7,794 bases of DNA, from assembly GCA_963736695.1 (NCBI GenBank), contig CAVTPU010000003.1, forward strand, positions 1 through 7,794. The letters run 5' to 3'. Source of the DNA: CAVTPU01 sp963736695 (GTDB lineage: Bacteria > Actinomycetota > Actinomycetes > Mycobacteriales > Micromonosporaceae). Below are positions 1 to 6,021 of the stretch, one piece after another. How positions within the stretch are numbered: the stretch's first letter is position 1; every line of letters begins with the position of its first letter. The position numbers were made by a program, and so were the translations under genes. The notes below the pieces were generated by a model. It was not told where the DNA came from and did no database searches. It was given only the letters and a program-made list of their open reading frames with translations.

Positions 1-14
1 GGAGCGACGGGCAG

Positions 15-440
15 ATGTCATCGCTATGGAAGTTTCTGGCGCCCCTATTGGTGCTTGTTGGCGTGGCAGCCCTCCTGACTGGCTGGGTCGCGACCATCGA
101 CGCCACCCGGGAATACACGCTCCTGCGCGATCATGGGATCACTGTGGAGGCCACGGTCACGGCCGTCACCTTCAGGAAGCACGACCGACCTTCGGGGAAG
201 TCCTACCTCGTGATCGCGCAGTTCATGACTGCGAACGGCCAGGTCGGCGAGCGACTTTCGGTTCGAGGAACCTCTGCCGAGGGCGTGAAGGTCGACGGAC
301 ACGTGCAGGTCACCTATGACAGTCAGGATCCCAGCAGGGCCGAACCGAGATCGAGTACGTCGCCGGAGTTTCACCCATCCCAACACAATAGTCGGCCCGC
401 CGGACACAGTCAGGAGCGTTCACATTGGCTGCGTGATTGA
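15..440 (+). CDS. DUF3592-like small membrane protein, C-terminus possibly frameshifted
   Basis: This 141-residue product has one clear hydrophobic segment (about residues 5-27, rich in L, V and A). A beta-rich extracytoplasmic-type domain follows, with the pattern GITVEATVTAV (41-51) and a closing VTYDSQDPSRAE (99-110). That Y-D-x-x-(D/N)-P ending is typical of DUF3592 proteins, whose function is unknown. The start is an ATG with GGAG at bases 1-4, ten bases upstream. Most family members have a second membrane helix after the YDP motif. Here the tail (111-141) is polar and looks unlike protein from this family. Reading the frame that starts at base 347 instead gives E-I-E-Y-V-A-G-V-S-P and stops at 389-391, so a base may have been lost near 344. 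The gene is convergent with its right-hand neighbour, with a six-base gap between the stops. Family assignment rests on pattern recognition only. Confidence 0.65.
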   Translation: MSSLWKFLAPLLVLVGVAALLTGWVATIDATREYTLLRDHGITVEATVTAVTFRKHDRPSGKSYLVIAQFMTANGQVGERLSVRGTSAEGVKVDGHVQVTYDSQDPSRAEPRSSTSPEFHPSQHNSRPAGHSQERSHWLRD

Positions 441-446
441 AGACCA

Positions 447-1115
447 CTACTGGTCAGGCAGGTCCGCCAGATCCAGACAGTCGCGAGATACCTTTAGATT
501 CCACGATTCCGGCCCGGCATCTTTGAACCGAGCGGCGAGTCGTTCCCTTATCACTGTGCGCCATCCGACGAACCCACAGTCGGGCGGCAGGACGAGCTCG
601 CAGATTTGGGTCGCATAGGCCGCGGAGACCTCAACCGTGTCGGTCTGGTTGGCGATGGTCGAACCCGCGCAATGCCCCCAGGCTCCAACCACCTCCATGA
701 CCACCCCGAAGGCGTCCAGGTCCTCGTCGTCGTCTGCAAAGTCATGTCCGGTGTATGGCGGGAACGGCCGGGGAAAGGCGCCGACCCAAACCCATTGCCC
801 GGCCAGGACCTCTTCGAGACGCTCGCGTCTGGCCCCGGTCAGCCGGTGCCTGAGAAACTGATACAGCCACTCCGCGCACGCCGTCAGATAGGCCATCTTG
901 GCGGGCTTGGCCAACGGGGCGAACCATGCGACGTAATCCTCATTGAGGACCGGCACGATGTCCGCGATCTCGCCCCAGGACGGATGCAGAGTCAGCGGCG
1001 GGAATCGGGAGACGGCGCGGGAAACCACCGTCAGCGGCAGCAGCGGCAATTGGGGTGCGATGTGGTCAACACATCCGCCAGGGACGACAGAGGGATCGGA
1101 GGATTCGGCAACCAC
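447..1115 (-). CDS. Unrecognised protein of about 220 residues, probably frameshifted near the 5' end
   Basis: I do not recognise a family. The frame ends at a TAG (449-447). The soluble product has a Trp-rich, helical middle (EIADIVPVLNEDYVAWF, then PAKMAYLTACAEWLYQFLRHRL), an acidic run (DDDEDLD) and a C-terminal CELVLPPDCGFVGW block. No signal peptide or membrane helix is evident. GTG at 1115 is the first possible start, because a TAG lies four codons upstream. However, the first 20 or so residues have poor third-position G/C (about 11 of 22 codons), while another frame over the same bases has about 17 of 22 and reads naturally (RLVVWLPNPPIPLSSLADVL). The two frames join if one base is added to the C run opposite 1052-1055, giving HPQLPLLPLTVV. 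The real gene may therefore begin further upstream, near 1180-1206, and be a recent pseudogene or carry an assembly error. Downstream of the run the frame is well biased and intact. Confidence 0.6.
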   Translation of the reverse strand: MVAESSDPSVVPGGCVDHIAPQLPLLPLTVVSRAVSRFPPLTLHPSWGEIADIVPVLNEDYVAWFAPLAKPAKMAYLTACAEWLYQFLRHRLTGARRERLEEVLAGQWVWVGAFPRPFPPYTGHDFADDDEDLDAFGVVMEVVGAWGHCAGSTIANQTDTVEVSAAYATQICELVLPPDCGFVGWRTVIRERLAARFKDAGPESWNLKVSRDCLDLADLPDQ

Positions 1116-1121
1116 ACCACA

Positions 1122-1149
1122 AGCCTAATGTCCGATGCGCGGAAGGCAA
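1122..1149 (-). promoter_or_regulatory. Possible leaderless promoter before GTG 1115
   Basis: On the minus strand TAGGCT (1127-1122) fits the actinobacterial -10 consensus TANNNT. It is followed by six bases and then GTG at 1115, the spacing expected for a transcript starting at the start codon. A weak -35, TTGCCT (1149-1144), lies 16 bases upstream. The frameshift evidence for this gene argues that coding began further upstream, in which case this match is fortuitous. Confidence 0.25.
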
Positions 1150-1172
1150 ACTCAACGGGCTGGCCTTCCGCG
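1138..1172. repeat. 10-bp perfect inverted repeat, strong hairpin
   Basis: CGCGGAAGGC (1138-1147) pairs perfectly with GCCTTCCGCG (1163-1172) around a 15-base loop. No T-tract follows on either strand, so a classical intrinsic terminator is not shown, although actinobacterial terminators often lack one. It lies after the stop of the dehydratase remnant and before the minus-strand gene ending at 447. If that gene once started near 1180-1206, the hairpin would sit inside its coding sequence. Confidence 0.45.
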
Positions 1173-1176
1173 TCGA

Positions 1177-1192
1177 GATCAGGTCACTGATC
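1177..1192. repeat. Short inverted repeat GATCAG-gtca-CTGATC
   Basis: A six-base perfect stem with a four-base loop lies four bases from the larger hairpin. It could be part of the same terminator, an operator, or chance; a stem this short is weak evidence on its own. Confidence 0.25.
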
Positions 1193-1297
1193 GGAGGATA
1201 TGTCACGGCGACCGCACCCGCGGAGGGTCCAGTACGTCGACGTGCCAGGCCGGCAGAGCCGCGAAGCGCCAGGACGTGCATGCATCGTCGTCAGAGT

Positions 1298-1813
1298 TTA
1301 GACGAGGTCAGTGGGATCCGTGTTGGCTCCACACAGGACGACCACGATGCGCTCGCCGGGCTGCGGGCGATATGCGCCGGCGGTGAGTGCGGCGAGTGCC
1401 GCCGCCGCACCATATTCGATGGCGATGCGCCGGTGGTCCCACAGCATCCGCCGGGCGGCGATGAGGTCGTCGTCGGTGACGAGCACTGATTGCACGCCGG
1501 CACGCACTGCGATGGTGTAGGCGATGTCGCCGATGCGGCGGGCGCCGAGGGTGTCGGCCGCGATGCCGGACACGGCGACGTCTACTGGCCCGCCGGCGGA
1601 GAGCGCGGCGTTCAGAGTGGGGATGGTGACCGGCTCGACGCCCACGACGTGGGCTTCGCCTTCCACCGCGGCGGCGACACCGGCCATGAGCCCGCCGCCT
1701 CCGACGGCGACGAGAATGGTGTCGACCTCACCGTCGAGTTGGTCGAGCAGTTCGGTGCCGAGGGTTCCCGCGCCGGTCAGCGGAGCTTTGATAGCGCCCG
1801 GCGCTTGACATTG
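1298..1813 (-). pseudogene. Threonine/serine dehydratase, 5'-truncated (C-terminal half only)
   Basis: The open frame on the minus strand encodes the second half of a fold-type II PLP-dependent threonine ammonia-lyase or serine/threonine dehydratase (threonine to 2-oxobutanoate plus ammonia). Visible family landmarks are GAGTLGTELL, the glycine-rich PLP-phosphate loop AVGGGGLMAG, SGIAADTLGARR, and the closing VVVLCGANTDP. A TAA ends the frame at 1300-1298. The N-terminal half, which should hold the SxKxR lysine that forms the Schiff base, is missing: upstream of GAGTLG the sequence stops resembling the family and a TGA (1816-1814) blocks the frame. About 150 of the usual 310-330 residues remain. 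ATG 1687 would leave only 129 residues without the glycine loop, so a functional enzyme is very unlikely. The surviving frame keeps good codon bias, so the truncation looks like a deletion or rearrangement and not slow decay. Confidence 0.85.
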
Positions 1814-1856
1814 TCACGGGGACAAGGTCATCACTGGCGGTCGGAGGTGATTCCGA

Positions 1857-1970
1857 TCAACCTGAACCGTGCTGACAAACCACAATCCACGGGTACGGGC
1901 GCATGCCAGCGCCACCGAGCATCTGCTGCGCGACCCGGATGCCGGTCTCGACGTTGCACGGCACGAGGCG
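1857..1970 (-). other. Unassigned open stretch between two gene remnants
   Basis: The bases between the dehydratase and dehydrogenase remnants contain a minus-strand open stretch reading LVPCNVETGIRVAQQMLGG, ending at a TGA (1859-1857). It looks protein-like, but I see no good start, no ribosome site and no family. It may be a scrap of a third gene or a chance frame. I see no promoter, RNA gene or terminator in 1814-1992. Confidence 0.2.
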
Positions 1971-1992
1971 ACGGGAATAGTTTCATCGTCGC

Positions 1993-2114
1993 CTACTCGA
2001 GGACGTCGGTTCTGCGTCCGACGACGATCACCTGGTCACCGTCCTGGGCGAACGCCCCAGCCCCAGCCACGGCGATGCCGATGCCGATGCCGATGCCGGG
2101 GCCAGCTCACCAGT
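1993..2114 (-). pseudogene. Fragment of a short-chain dehydrogenase/reductase N-terminus
   Basis: The minus strand reads GIGIAVAGAGAFAQDGDQVIVVGRRTDVLE and then TAG (1995-1993), split here as GIGIAV, AFAQDGDQVIVVGRR and TDVLE. This resembles the first beta-alpha-beta unit of a classical SDR: the TGxxxGIG NAD(P)-binding turn, a helix, a strand, and the GRR that sets NADPH preference. The ACTGGT that would encode T-G lies at 2114-2109, but the 11 bases between it and GGCATCGGC are out of frame, and a TGA (2109-2107) interrupts. The glycine turn is further scrambled by an expanded GGCATC repeat. Only about 40 of some 250 residues remain. It has the same orientation as the dehydratase remnant, so the two may descend from neighbouring genes. 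Confidence 0.4.
2074..2097. repeat. Hexanucleotide tandem repeat (GATGCC)4
   Basis: Four perfect copies of GATGCC in 24 bases. On the minus strand they encode alternating Gly-Ile in the remnant dehydrogenase glycine turn. Slippage expansion in unselected DNA is the simplest cause. Confidence 0.85.
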
Positions 2115-2135
2115 CTGGGGTGCGAGCTGAATTGC

Positions 2136-2140
2136 GGAGG
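2136..2140 (+). promoter_or_regulatory. Ribosome binding site GGAGG for the Sel1/TPR gene
   Basis: GGAGG sits eight bases before GTG 2149, good spacing for that start. An overlapping weaker AGGTAGGG (2142-2149) is eight bases before ATG 2158, so the start could be three codons later. Confidence 0.55.
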
Positions 2141-2148
2141 CAGGTAGG

Positions 2149-3060
2149 GTGCCCCACATGCGCGACGTATCACGATTTGGAGCCATGATCCAGTCTGAGG
2201 ATTGGGACAGAATTGAGTTTGCGCGACTCGACGTCGGGCACGAGCATGTGGAGGCTTTGGTCCAACTCTATTGGCAACAGGATGACTGGCTGAAGCGGAT
2301 CGCGGTGGTGCAGCTGCTGCAGGACCAGAAGCATCCCGCTCTCAAACCGATCATGTTGGACGTGTTGCGCGCTCCGCTTGACCGGGAAAGAGACCTTGTC
2401 GAGCTGACGATGGCGGCTGCACTGGGTCTTATCGACGACCGGTACGACACGCTCGTTCAGTTCTATGAGGACCGTGCCGCGTTACACGCCGCAGTGCGTG
2501 AGGTGCTTGAGTCGCGCGGGATACCTCATGGCGAAACTACCGAAGACGAGCTACGGATGCTCGCTGAGGCGGGGCGGCCTGACGCGATGTTCGGCCTGGC
2601 CGTTGTGTGCGCCGATCGGGGCGAATCCGCCGCCGCACTTCGCTGGTATGAACGGGCCGCGAACGCAGGCGACGATCGTGCGATGTCCAATCTTGCCGTG
2701 CACTACGAATATGTCGGCGATCTCGACACGGCGTTACGCTGGTGGCGTCGAGCCGCGGATACCGGAAACGCGCGTGCCATGTTCAATGTGGCGGTCACTC
2801 TCGCCGAGCGAGGCGACTCGGCCGGCGCAGAGAACTGGTATCGTCGCGCCGCTGAGGCCGGAAACGACGCCGCAGCCGGAAACCTGGGAGTCCTCATGGC
2901 GCGGCGGGGCGAGTTCGGCGCCGCGGAGCCGTGGCTCCGCAGAGCCGCGGAGGCCGGAAATCCCAACGGAATGCACAACTATAGCTTCCTCCTACAGAAG
3001 CTTGACCGGCTTGCCGAATCCGAGAAGTGGCTAGCCAGAGCACGCGAGGCTGGTCACTGA
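2149..3060 (+). CDS. HEAT-like plus Sel1/TPR-type repeat protein
   Basis: This intact cytoplasmic protein of 303 residues is a likely protein-binding scaffold; no enzymatic motif is visible. Residues about 30-125 are helical and HEAT-like (DDWLKRIAVVQLLQDQKHPA, then LVELTMAAALGLIDDRYD). From residue 143 there are five tandem Sel1/TPR-type helical hairpins with exact 32-residue spacing: the closing A-x-x-G glycine falls at 142, 174, 206, 238, 270 and 302. Consensus features are AMxNLAV in the first helix, and AxxWYRRAAEAGN in the second. Sel1 repeats are usually 36 or more residues and TPRs 34; these lack the Sel1 inter-helix insertion. GTG 2149 is chosen for its GGAGG, but ATG 2158 and ATG 2185 are alternatives. 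No signal peptide is seen. It stands alone: remnants lie upstream and a non-coding stretch downstream. Similar proteins are usually annotated as tetratricopeptide or Sel1 repeat proteins. Confidence 0.9.
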   Translation: MPHMRDVSRFGAMIQSEDWDRIEFARLDVGHEHVEALVQLYWQQDDWLKRIAVVQLLQDQKHPALKPIMLDVLRAPLDRERDLVELTMAAALGLIDDRYDTLVQFYEDRAALHAAVREVLESRGIPHGETTEDELRMLAEAGRPDAMFGLAVVCADRGESAAALRWYERAANAGDDRAMSNLAVHYEYVGDLDTALRWWRRAADTGNARAMFNVAVTLAERGDSAGAENWYRRAAEAGNDAAAGNLGVLMARRGEFGAAEPWLRRAAEAGNPNGMHNYSFLLQKLDRLAESEKWLARAREAGH

Positions 3061-3387
3061 TCGCGTACGCGTCTAGGCAAACCATGCGGTCCGGCCCACC
3101 CGTTCAGGTCACGGTTCGACAGCGGCGACGTCCCCCACTCGTGAACGGGCCAGGTCGGTCAGCGCCCGCGACACCTGGCACAGCCATTCGACCTAGGCGG
3201 TCGCTGCGACGTCGTCCGGCCGTTTCGACCCGGGAACGCGGGCCGGCAGCGATCGCTGGCCGATCAACACGACGGCGACGGCGACGGCCACAGCTCGCGA
3301 CGAATCCAGCGCCGGGTCGGCCCGTTGAGACCCGTCATCATCCGCATCACGCCCTGGGCCGCGGCGCCGCCGCACAGCGCCACACAG
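3061..3387. other. Stretch without a convincing gene
   Basis: Frames here are Arg/Pro-rich with no ribosome site or family resemblance. The stretch lies between the ends of two convergent genes. An 8-bp inverted repeat, CCCGTTCA (3099-3106) and TGAACGGG (3142-3149), spans a 35-base loop and could belong to a terminator region, but no T-tract follows. A Cys-rich minus-strand frame (CHVCVPC) runs in from the end of the DUF4240 gene and has no start of its own. Confidence 0.5.
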
Positions 3388-3999
3388 TTACCGCCGGGGA
3401 AACAGGGCACACAGACGTGGCAGCCGTGTGATGGACTCGGTCGGGTCGGTGAAGTCCCAAGACTCCCCGGCCGGCTCGGGATTGACCGCTGGTTGGTAGC
3501 CACGCGCCGCCATGGCCGCATCGAACGCGTCCTCAGCGCCGTCCGCATCCGAGTCAAGCTCGGCGTCGTCAGCCATCGCCGTGCTGCGCGCGAGGGCGCG
3601 GGTGGCGACATGGTCCAGCGCTTCCCACTCGGGCCATTCATCGTCGCCCCAGTCCCGCATCGGTCGCCCGATCAACCGTCGAATCTCCGGTACGTCAACC
3701 AGCGCGTCTGGATCGCTTGCTGCCATGTTCATCACGTCGCGGCCAAGCCCGATCAGCCACGCCTGGAAATAGAAGAAGCTGTCGCCGGAGCATCGCCCAC
3801 CGAGGATCAGGCCCGCAGCGTGCCACATCAACCATGTGTCCGCACTCCGGCGGACCTGATCCATCCGGACGTGAAAGTTGACTATTTCGCCGGAAGGCAT
3901 CTCGCTGAGCTGGGCGGTAAGCCAGTCCGCCCTATCGCGAAAGTTCCCACACTCAACCGCAGAGCGGTGCATTAGATCCCAGAACGCCATGTTTTCCAT
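3388..3999 (-). CDS. DUF4240 domain-containing protein
   Basis: This intact soluble protein of 203 residues has unknown function. It shows the DUF4240 pattern: N-terminal FWDLMHRS (6-13), the LSEMPSGEIVNFHVRMDQV helix region (31-49), and the core GGRCSGDSFFYFQAWLIGLG (67-86), matching the family's G-x-x-x-D-x-F-x-Y-F-x-x-W-L-I signature. PDAL (97-100) and an acidic linker (DDAELDSDADGAED, 144-157) follow. The end, RLPRLCALF (192-200), is also typical, so the stop is natural. I chose ATG 3999 because GGGAGG (4016-4011) is 11 bases upstream and the domain begins five residues later; an upstream GTG at 4041 would add 14 residues before the domain and ignore that site. It is divergent from rtcB; no functional link is shown. 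DUF4240 genes are common in actinobacteria. Confidence 0.85.
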   Translation of the reverse strand: MENMAFWDLMHRSAVECGNFRDRADWLTAQLSEMPSGEIVNFHVRMDQVRRSADTWLMWHAAGLILGGRCSGDSFFYFQAWLIGLGRDVMNMAASDPDALVDVPEIRRLIGRPMRDWGDDEWPEWEALDHVATRALARSTAMADDAELDSDADGAEDAFDAAMAARGYQPAVNPEPAGESWDFTDPTESITRLPRLCALFPRR

Positions 4000-4007
4000 G
4001 TCTGTCG

Positions 4008-4217
4008 CTACCTCCCGCCGATCATTTTCATCCCTAGCCACGTACCCGCCAGGACGGTGTCAGAGTCGAGGGTGACGATCTGACCACCAAGCAACCCGCA
4101 CCGCGGTCCGGTAAATCGGTTGCTGGGATTGAGCGCTCGCCAGCAGACTATCGCCATGACGTACTGATGGGCAGTTTGAGTTGAGCTAACCACCATGACG
4201 CGCGGCTGCGCGGGCAT
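4008..4217 (-). CDS. Possible small upstream ORF, 69 residues, low confidence
   Basis: A minus-strand frame in the divergent region ends at a TAG whose bases overlap the GGAGGT ribosome site of the DUF4240 gene, an arrangement compatible with translational coupling. Its C-terminal part (GGQIVTLDSDTVLAGTWLG) looks protein-like with fair third-position G/C, but the N-terminal part does not, and no ribosome site precedes the GTG or later ATG starts. It may be a remnant, a leader peptide or a chance frame. If it is real, the DUF4240 promoter lies beyond it, inside the rtcB upstream region. Confidence 0.2.
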   Translation of the reverse strand: MPAQPRVMVVSSTQTAHQYVMAIVCWRALNPSNRFTGPRCGLLGGQIVTLDSDTVLAGTWLGMKMIGGR

Positions 4218-4226
4218 GAGTGTGTC

Positions 4227-5405
4227 GTGGCTTTACGCCTGTTCCGTCTGCGAAAGAGAAACCCCTTGTCTCAAGAAACGGCTGCCTCCGTTACGGTGTT
4301 CGCCTCCTCCGGGAGTTGGATCGAGTCCGACGCCGTCACCCAGTGCCACCAGGTTGCTGCTCTGGACGGCATGACGCACGTCGCGGGCATGCCCGACCTG
4401 CATCCCGGCAAAGGCGCCCCGATCGGCGCCGCGATGGCGTCCACTGTGCTCTACCCGAACTTGGTGGGCTCCGACATCGGCTGTGGCATTGCTGTCTTCC
4501 CCATCGATATCAAGCGCGCCGAACCCCAGCGTCTGGTCGGCCGCCTTCCCGACCTCGACCGCGTTCCCGACCCAGACGACCCGGCCTGGGACTTCGTGGA
4601 TGCCGACGTTCCCGCCGGTCACCGGAACAGTCTGGGCACGGTGGGCCGGGGCAACCATTTCGTGGAGCTGGCCCGGGTCGCGAACATCCTCGACGTGGGC
4701 CACGCGGCCCGACTCGGGCTCGCAGCCGGCGATCTGCTCCTCATTGTGCACAGCGGCTCCCGCGGCCTGGGTGAGGCAATTCTGCGCTCGCACACGCAGG
4801 TGCGTGGTGCTGGCCCGGCGGCAGACCCGGAGGACTATCTGGCTCGGCACGACGACGCGGTGCGTTGGGGATCGCTCAATCGTCGGCTCTTGGCCGCACG
4901 AGTGGCCCTCGCGCTTGGCGCCGAACCCACCGAGCCGATCGTCGATGAGTGCCACAACCTGGTCGAGTTCCGTGACGGCATTTACCTGCACCGCAAGGGC
5001 GCCGCCCGGGGTGACGGCCGGGACGTGCTCGTCGCCGGCACCAGAGGGACGCCGTCCTACCTCGTGGCCGCGCACGCCGGCCCGGAGGCCAACTACTCCG
5101 TCGCGCACGGAGCGGGTCGCAAGATGTCGCGCGCCGACGCCCTGGTGCGGGGCCGCGCAAAACACACGGTCAAGGAGCTGCGTCGCACACCGCTGGGATC
5201 GCTCGTGGTGTGCGGCGACCGGCAGTTGTTGTTCGAAGAGGCGCCGACGGCATACAAGCGGATCGAGCAGGTGATCGACGACCTGGTCGGGCACGGGCTG
5301 GCGACGTCGGTGGCCGTGACGATCCCGATCATCACTTACAAGACCGCCGAACGCGATCAGCCGCGTGAGCGCCGCAAGGACCGAGGTGGCTATGAGCGTG
5401 GCTGA
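4227..5405 (+). CDS. rtcB: RtcB-family RNA ligase, PrfH-associated type
   Basis: RtcB is a GTP- and Mn2+-dependent ligase that joins RNA 2',3'-cyclic or 3'-phosphate ends to 5'-OH ends through a histidine-GMP intermediate. All family residues are visible in the 392-residue product: MPDLHPGKGAPIGAA (55-69), GSDIGCG with Mn ligands D83 and C86, GRGNHFVE (H144), VHSGSRG (H175), HNLVEF (H243), HRKGAARG (255-262), and AHGAGRKMSR with the guanylated His294. The core ends at about TIPIITYKT (365-373), followed by a basic tail. The start is uncertain: GTG 4227 gives the longest sensible frame but has no ribosome site, while TTG 4266 removes a 13-residue basic leader and follows a purine run (4253-4260). 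The known domain begins near VTVFASSGSWIE (residue 22). It overlaps prfH by 14 bases, marking one operon. A housekeeping tRNA-splicing role is less likely, given the prfH pairing. Confidence 0.95.
   Translation: MALRLFRLRKRNPLSQETAASVTVFASSGSWIESDAVTQCHQVAALDGMTHVAGMPDLHPGKGAPIGAAMASTVLYPNLVGSDIGCGIAVFPIDIKRAEPQRLVGRLPDLDRVPDPDDPAWDFVDADVPAGHRNSLGTVGRGNHFVELARVANILDVGHAARLGLAAGDLLLIVHSGSRGLGEAILRSHTQVRGAGPAADPEDYLARHDDAVRWGSLNRRLLAARVALALGAEPTEPIVDECHNLVEFRDGIYLHRKGAARGDGRDVLVAGTRGTPSYLVAAHAGPEANYSVAHGAGRKMSRADALVRGRAKHTVKELRRTPLGSLVVCGDRQLLFEEAPTAYKRIEQVIDDLVGHGLATSVAVTIPIITYKTAERDQPRERRKDRGGYERG
5383..5389 (+). promoter_or_regulatory. Ribosome binding site of prfH inside rtcB
   Basis: GAGGTGG lies in the last codons of rtcB, with GAGG five bases before ATG 5392. 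It decides the prfH start over the in-frame GTG 5365, which lacks such a site. Confidence 0.7.
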
Positions 5406-6021
5406 ACGTGTACATCTGCTCTTATCGGCCGGTCGCGGTCCGCGCGAGTGTGGCTGGGCGGTTGCGCAGCTTCTGCAGCGGCTCGAAGCCGACGCCGCCC
5501 GGCATGCTCTGACGACCCACCGGGCCGAGACCGTCGCAGGCGACCCGCCCGGGACGTTCCGGTCGGCCCTGGTAGGCATTCACGGCGTCGGCGCCACCGC
5601 CTTCGCCCGCTCGTGGACGGGCACGCTTTGTTGGCAGGCGCCCAGTCCATATCGGTCGAGCGCGGGCCGCAAGAACTGGTATGTCATCGCGCAGCCGTGC
5701 GACGTCAGCACCCCACACACCAGGTTCGCGGAGTCAGACGTCGACATCGTGGGATGCCGCACCGGCGGCCCCGGCGGCCAGCACCGCAACAAGTCCAGCA
5801 CCGCGGTTCGGGCCACCCACCGGCCGTCGGGCATCGTCGTCGTGGTCGACACCGAGCGACAGTTCAGCCAGAACCGCCGCTTGGCCCTCGAACGCATCCG
5901 CGCCCGCCTGCACGAACGAGACCGCCTCGACATCAAGGCATTGACCTCGGATCGTTGGCGCGTCCACGACGACCTTGTCCGCGGCGACCCCATCCGCATC
6001 GAACGACCGGTAACGTCTTAG
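5392..6021 (+). CDS. prfH: Peptide chain release factor homologue PrfH
   Basis: PrfH is an RF1/RF2 relative that keeps the peptidyl-tRNA hydrolysis domain but lacks stop-codon recognition. It releases peptides from ribosomes cut in the decoding centre and partners with RtcB. This 209-residue product, within the normal size for the family, starts with LLLSAGRGPRECGWAVAQLL (9-28), as in PrfH proteins. It has the characteristic SPYRSSAGRKNWYV block (85-98) and the catalytic loop GCRTGGPGGQHRNK (121-134), with the GGQ at 128-130. The C-terminal basic helix (QNRRLALERIRARLHERDR) is the usual release-factor tail region. The anticodon-type PxT/SPF tripeptide domain of RF1/RF2 is absent, as expected. 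The ATG at 5392 is supported by GAGG and by the overlap with rtcB, implying translational coupling and matched expression. Confidence 0.94.
   Translation: MSVAERVHLLLSAGRGPRECGWAVAQLLQRLEADAARHALTTHRAETVAGDPPGTFRSALVGIHGVGATAFARSWTGTLCWQAPSPYRSSAGRKNWYVIAQPCDVSTPHTRFAESDVDIVGCRTGGPGGQHRNKSSTAVRATHRPSGIVVVVDTERQFSQNRRLALERIRARLHERDRLDIKALTSDRWRVHDDLVRGDPIRIERPVTS

Noticed and set aside
3027..3431. Plus-strand 134-codon frame after the Sel1/TPR gene
   Set aside because: The composition is almost all Arg, Pro, Thr and Ala with no recognisable domain; it begins inside the preceding gene and lacks a ribosome site.
3264..3450. Cys-rich minus-strand frame (CHVCVPC, then GGNCVALCGG) suggesting a zinc ribbon
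   Set aside because: It overlaps the well-supported end of the DUF4240 gene in another frame, has no start of its own and no second matched zinc knuckle.
4195..4380. Plus-strand frame from ATG 4195 with several cysteines across the rtcB leader
   Set aside because: It overlaps the conserved RtcB N-terminus out of frame, has no ribosome site, and its tail is Pro/Ser-rich as expected of a shadow frame.
4233..5579. A long minus-strand open frame of 448 codons opposite rtcB
   Set aside because: It is the antisense shadow of the GC-biased rtcB codons; no family resemblance or ribosome site, and rtcB itself has every catalytic motif.
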